The translations under genes and the position numbers were made by a program. A model generated the notes under the pieces. That model saw only the letters and a program-made list of their open reading frames with translations, was not told where the DNA came from and searched no databases. Source: Epiperipatus broadwayi (taxonomy: Eukaryota > Onychophora > Udeonychophora > Euonychophora > Peripatidae). Taken from it: a stretch of DNA of 64,000 nucleotides. This document shows, piece after piece, positions 60,721 to 64,000 of the stretch. The DNA is taken from positions 60,197-124,196 of the forward strand of contig JAQFVV010007240.1 in assembly GCA_028023455.1 (NCBI GenBank), given 5' to 3'. The stretch's first letter is position 1; the number at the start of each line of letters is the position of its first letter.

Positions 60721-61145
60721 CTATTGGCTGGACAAAATTTATCACCCACAATGGACTATCAAGGATCATTCCTCTTTTAAAATGTGCACTGGGAACATCC
60801 AGCATAAGCTGCAAATCACTTCTTTTGGGAAGAATACTCATATTTCATACCTCGTTTCCAAAGCATAAGACGAATAGGACAGTAGATGAATCCTGCCATT
60901 AACAGTGACCTTTACTTTGTCAAAGTCCGATCAAAAGACACTGCACAGGAAGCTTCATTTTCATATGTGTAAGTTGGTATAAACCACTGAATCTGCACCT
61001 GCTTCATTTCCCAAAGATCCTTGCATCACCTAAAATAGTGTTGTCCTCATGGTCATTATTCAGCACTAAGATCATTGTAAGCAATGTTGCCAGCATCGAA
61101 AGAATAAAAGTATAACTGAAGATTGCCCTTGGCATGTAAAGTGTC
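60721..61145 (-). pseudogene. GC-richer segment inside element 1, possible captured coding fragment
   Basis: Composition rises sharply compared with the flanks. On the minus strand a frame from 61133 reads MPRAIFSYTFILSMLATLLT then MILVLNNDHEDNTILGDARI and stops. Later segments read KQVQIQWFIPTYTYENEASC and MAGFIYCPIRLMLWKRGMKY in other frames. A hydrophobic helix is suggested. I do not recognise the protein. It could be host exon sequence carried by the element, or part of pol in a form I cannot read. Confidence 0.3.
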
Positions 61146-61829
61146 AAATATTAGAAAGTAAACTTCAAAAAATAATAAATAATTTAAGATTTAATAAAGA
61201 ATTAAAGTTATCAGAGATAAAATGGTCAAAAATGATGCATTTTACTCTCAAACGGAGAGCAGAATAATGTACCAAGATCTTATTGGTACATATAATAATT
61301 TTGTCAAAAATTATTGAAATAAAAACCCTCTTGTTTAAAAGAAAATAGTATGTAAAAGTTTAAAGAGATTTTTATTGCAGTTTGTATTCAAACGTAAAAT
61401 TAAAAGTCAAAGAGTTTTTTTTCTGTTATTAGCAGTTGAAATAAAAGTTACAATTAATTAATTGGAAAGGGGGTGCTTTTAGAAACATCAAGTTAAAAGT
61501 TTATAAAAGAAGCTGATTTTCAACTAAGTAAAAAAATATTTCTTTTGAGTTAAAGAAAGAAAAAGTAATCTTAAAACTAATATTGAGTTTATTAGAAAAA
61601 TATACATGTGCGTAAATGACGACGAATTAATGTGAACTTGTTAGTAAAATATATGTGTGCTACTGTAAACATAACATAAATACGTTCATGTTAAAATGGA
61701 ATAAATGAAAGTTAAAAAATTAAAAACACTCAGTGATCGCTACTAATTAAAAATGTAAAAACCAAAATGTGTAATGGCTGCTAATTAAAGATCTCCAACA
61801 ACATGTAATTAAAAACTTATCTAGAGGAA

Positions 61830-63041
61830 TGTAATCAAAAACAAGGAAGGAATTTTGACAACAGATATTACTGGTGGACATCAAAATGACAACAGGCCTT
61901 ATAGATAAATAGTCCATTTTTTTATTGGACAAACAGTTGAGATAACAGTTGAGAAAGAGTTCAGTTCAGCAAGATCACATCAAAATAAATCAGTTAATCG
62001 ATCAGCTGATAATGCAGTGTTAAAAAACCTCAGAAACATATGAGTTTGCTCTAGCCTGAGTCTGATTGAAACAGCTAACCTGCCCATGAAAATAATGCCT
62101 GCATAACAATCCTCTATCAATATCTAAATGTCTTAAAAAAATACTTTGGAATACTAAGCATTAAACCTTCTCAAAAAACCTCATATCCGGCCAGATAGAA
62201 ATATTCTCACTTGAAGCAGCAACCAGGAAGAAAACAAAGTCCTACTGGAAATAAATTACACAGCAAACAGCAAAAGTATCCATATTATAAAATCCTAGGT
62301 GCACAACAGTTTTCTTATTCTCATTTCTAAAGTAGCCATACGCATTAGTTTGAAGCCTCCCAAGAGTCAAGTAATAATGAACTTTATAGCATATACATAA
62401 ATGAACTATTGATGTGTGTGTTTTAAATGTCAAATATTATTTAATGCTTTGTTACATGATATTCTAATATGTGAATTAATAATGTGCATGATCATTATAT
62501 AAAAATACCAGTGTTATGTTATAACATTCATAAAAATATTTAAAATTAGTATAATAGAAATGTTAATTAAATAAATTGTCTTTTAAAACTTAAAGCTTAA
62601 TTTTTGTCAGTCAATTATTTTACAAATTTAATAATTGAAATAATCTGTTGTTGAATTAAAATTAGACTGGGCTAGTTAAGGGATTTTTCGAGCACTGGAT
62701 TATGGGCCTACTGTCCAAATATGTTAGTTCTAGAAACTAGCTGGTGCCTGAGGTTTACTCCAAAACAAATAGAGTGCTTGGATACTAGGTGTTTGAATCT
62801 AGCAGTAGAGGTGGGCCATGATCTGGAAATGTGATTGTGTTATGCATTGCATAGCTCGATCTGAGCATGGGTATTGTTGACAGCTCTGCTATCAATAGCC
62901 TTCTCCACTCTTCTCAGATTAGCCAGTTTGTCCACATAATATTTAAAATATAAGATTATAAATTTATGATAAATAATGTTAAACCAGCTAATCCTAGCAA
63001 GTAGAGCATGTTGGAGACTTCTATGAATCAAACCCGGTACA
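61830..63041 (+). repeat. 3' LTR of element 1
   Basis: Begins TGTAATC, ends CCCGGTACA, then a TA run. Direct partner of 57676-58896. Confidence 0.78.
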
Positions 63042-63054
63042 ATATATATATAAG

Positions 63055-63585
63055 ATGATAAAAAAGCCCAAATCCCATGCTGATACCAATATTGTTATGC
63101 CTTTGTTGACCTCAAGTCACTCTGACCCCTTATGTATAGGACAGTTTCCATTTAAATACATAGAAAGAGAGATGGAAAGGAAGAATGCAGCTTAATGTGT
63201 GCAAGATTTGAAATACGAGCATTTTTATACCTGAAACTTAATAACTTAATTGTAAATATAGAGGAATGGTATGGATGGCTGAAGAGTTAGAGGTTGGAGT
63301 AGAATGAAACCTGTCTATTAAAGTATAAAGATTTGCTATCTTAATATAAACTGAGCATTGAGTATATATATATATATATATGTGTGTGTGTTTGTGTGAA
63401 ATGATAATCTGGACCAACTAATGAGTGCTGGCTCAGCACAAAATACATGTACTTGTGATTATTTATCTTTCTACATGTGTGTGGTCATGTGTATCAGTAG
63501 TATGAGATAGTGTGTATAGTTGAAGGTTGCTTGAAAGTCTGAGTTCAAATCATATATATATATATATATATATACACATTACAAG
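63055..63585 (+). mobile_element. Rep-A copy, near-complete unit
   Basis: Starts with the TTGACCTCAAGTCA and CCCCTTATGTATAGGACA segment, then GAAGAGTTAGAGGTTGGAG, AACTGAGCA, a TA/GT tract, the hammerhead motif and AGTCTGAGTTCAAATC at its right edge, followed by (AT)n. Abuts the 3' LTR of element 1. Confidence 0.78.
63403..63463 (+). ncRNA. Hammerhead motif, Rep-A copy 10 (perfect stem II, core mutated)
   Basis: Stem I GATAATC/GATTATT is kept. Stem II GTGCTG/CAGCAC (63425-63439) has six pairs. The core box reads CTAATGA and GAA is AAA. Stem III ATACATGT. This copy and the one at 52.4 kb show the ancestral stem II most clearly. Confidence 0.7.
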
Positions 63586-63814
63586 CATAATGCTAAACTA
63601 ATCAATAAATAATTAAAATTACTCCAAATCCAATACTCAACCAGACTAGCCAAAAAAAAAAAAAAAAATCAAAAATATAACACATGGTGCCACTTTACAC
63701 TTGAGAAGTCTGATTGTAGCAGAGATAGCATTGTTTGTGTTTAGATTTTATGACTTTTCTTGGCTAGTCTGGTTCAGTTTTAGGTTTGAGGTAATTATAT
63801 ATATATATATATAT

Positions 63815-64000
63815 ATAATGTGCAAGGCTAAAACCTTCAACAGAAATGCCTTAAAATGCTTATATGACAGCCAATCAGATATAATTATAACTGCACATGG
63901 AACACTCAATTCAAGAACACAAACCAGACCCAAGAACATCTGATTGGCTGTCATATAGTATTTAAGGCATTTCTGTTGAGATTTTAACCTTGCACATTAT
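63815..64000. mobile_element. MITE-like foldback, ~65-bp TIRs, reaching the window end
   Basis: ATAATGTGCAAGG...CAGCCAATCAGAT (63815-63880) is mirrored by 63938-64000. Loop about 57 bp. Inserted in a TA tract. It may continue beyond the window. Two overlapping ORFs of 80 and 68 residues across it are spurious. Confidence 0.85.

Larger units (their letters stand above)
57676..63041 (+). mobile_element. Decayed LTR retrotransposon (element 1)
   Basis: About 1.2 kb at 57676-58896 recurs in the same orientation at 61830-63041 with clear but imperfect identity (shared AATTTTGACAACAGATAT, GTTGAGAAAGAGTTCAGTTC, AACAGCTAACCTGCCCAT, GTGATCATTATATAAAAATA). Directly after the left LTR is a lysine-tRNA-type primer site. 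The 2.9-kb interior begins with a gag-like frame; no protease, RT or integrase was recognised, so the element was probably non-autonomous or lost pol. No target duplication found. Confidence 0.8.

Noticed and set aside
63537-63552. B-box-like GTTCAAATC as evidence for a tRNA-derived SINE
   Set aside because: Matches the B box in some Rep-A copies only, and no convincing A box or tRNA fold at correct spacing. The ribozyme explains the family better; kept only as a note.

Overview
The window reads as non-coding, very AT-rich DNA from an animal nuclear genome. It is crowded with transposon remains, trinucleotide microsatellites and TA tracts. I found no intact host gene, no rRNA and no tRNA gene. 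Long open frames over the microsatellites (runs of Asn, Ile, Tyr or Leu) are artefacts. The mobile families present (Penelope-like elements with a GIY-YIG domain, ZBED5-like hAT, SETMAR-like mariner, LTR elements with a Lys-tRNA type primer site, several LINE lineages) are animal-typical. They do not let me name a phylum; an AT-rich invertebrate is the safest reading.

Layout. 1-3.3 kb: decayed LINE on the minus strand, split by a palindromic insertion. 3.6-4.2 kb: a 434-bp unit repeated 1.27 times, with a hammerhead-ribozyme fold and an 11-bp target duplication. 4.5-5.6 kb: two tandem copies plus one inverted copy of a ~473-bp repeat (called Rep-A here), each carrying a hammerhead motif, all inside one 13-bp target duplication. 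6.6-7.5 kb: Penelope-like element 3' end. 7.7-17.8 kb: quiet DNA with two foldback elements. 19.1-19.7 kb: mariner remnant. 21-24 kb: microsatellites and a 1.3-kb terminal-inverted-repeat element that contains telomere-like and 49-bp tandem repeats. 25.0-25.7 kb: tandem Rep-A. 26-45 kb: four LINE reverse-transcriptase remnants and another inverted Rep-A pair at 42.3-42.5 kb. 46.8-51.8 kb: decayed LTR-type element on the minus strand. 52.3-54.4 kb: Rep-A, then a complete but internally deleted hAT element. 55.3-57.5 kb: two Penelope-like 3' ends arranged as an inverted repeat. 57.7-63.0 kb: decayed LTR element. 63.1-64.0 kb: another Rep-A copy and a foldback element.

The most interesting system is the pair of unrelated small repeat families (Rep-A and the 3.6-kb element) that look like retrozymes: non-autonomous retroelements of a few hundred bp, in partial tandem copies, each unit bearing a type I hammerhead ribozyme whose stem III is a self-complementary octamer. 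Ten Rep-A motifs lie in this window at different stages of decay, and their differences (ACG to ATG or ACA at the stem II/GAA junction) look like CpG deamination of one ancestral ribozyme. Penelope-like elements, a plausible source of reverse transcriptase for such RNAs, lie in the same window. A second theme is a set of unrelated palindromic insertions with 13-14 bp target duplications and an asymmetric tail, suggesting retroposition of snap-back templates rather than classical MITE transposition.
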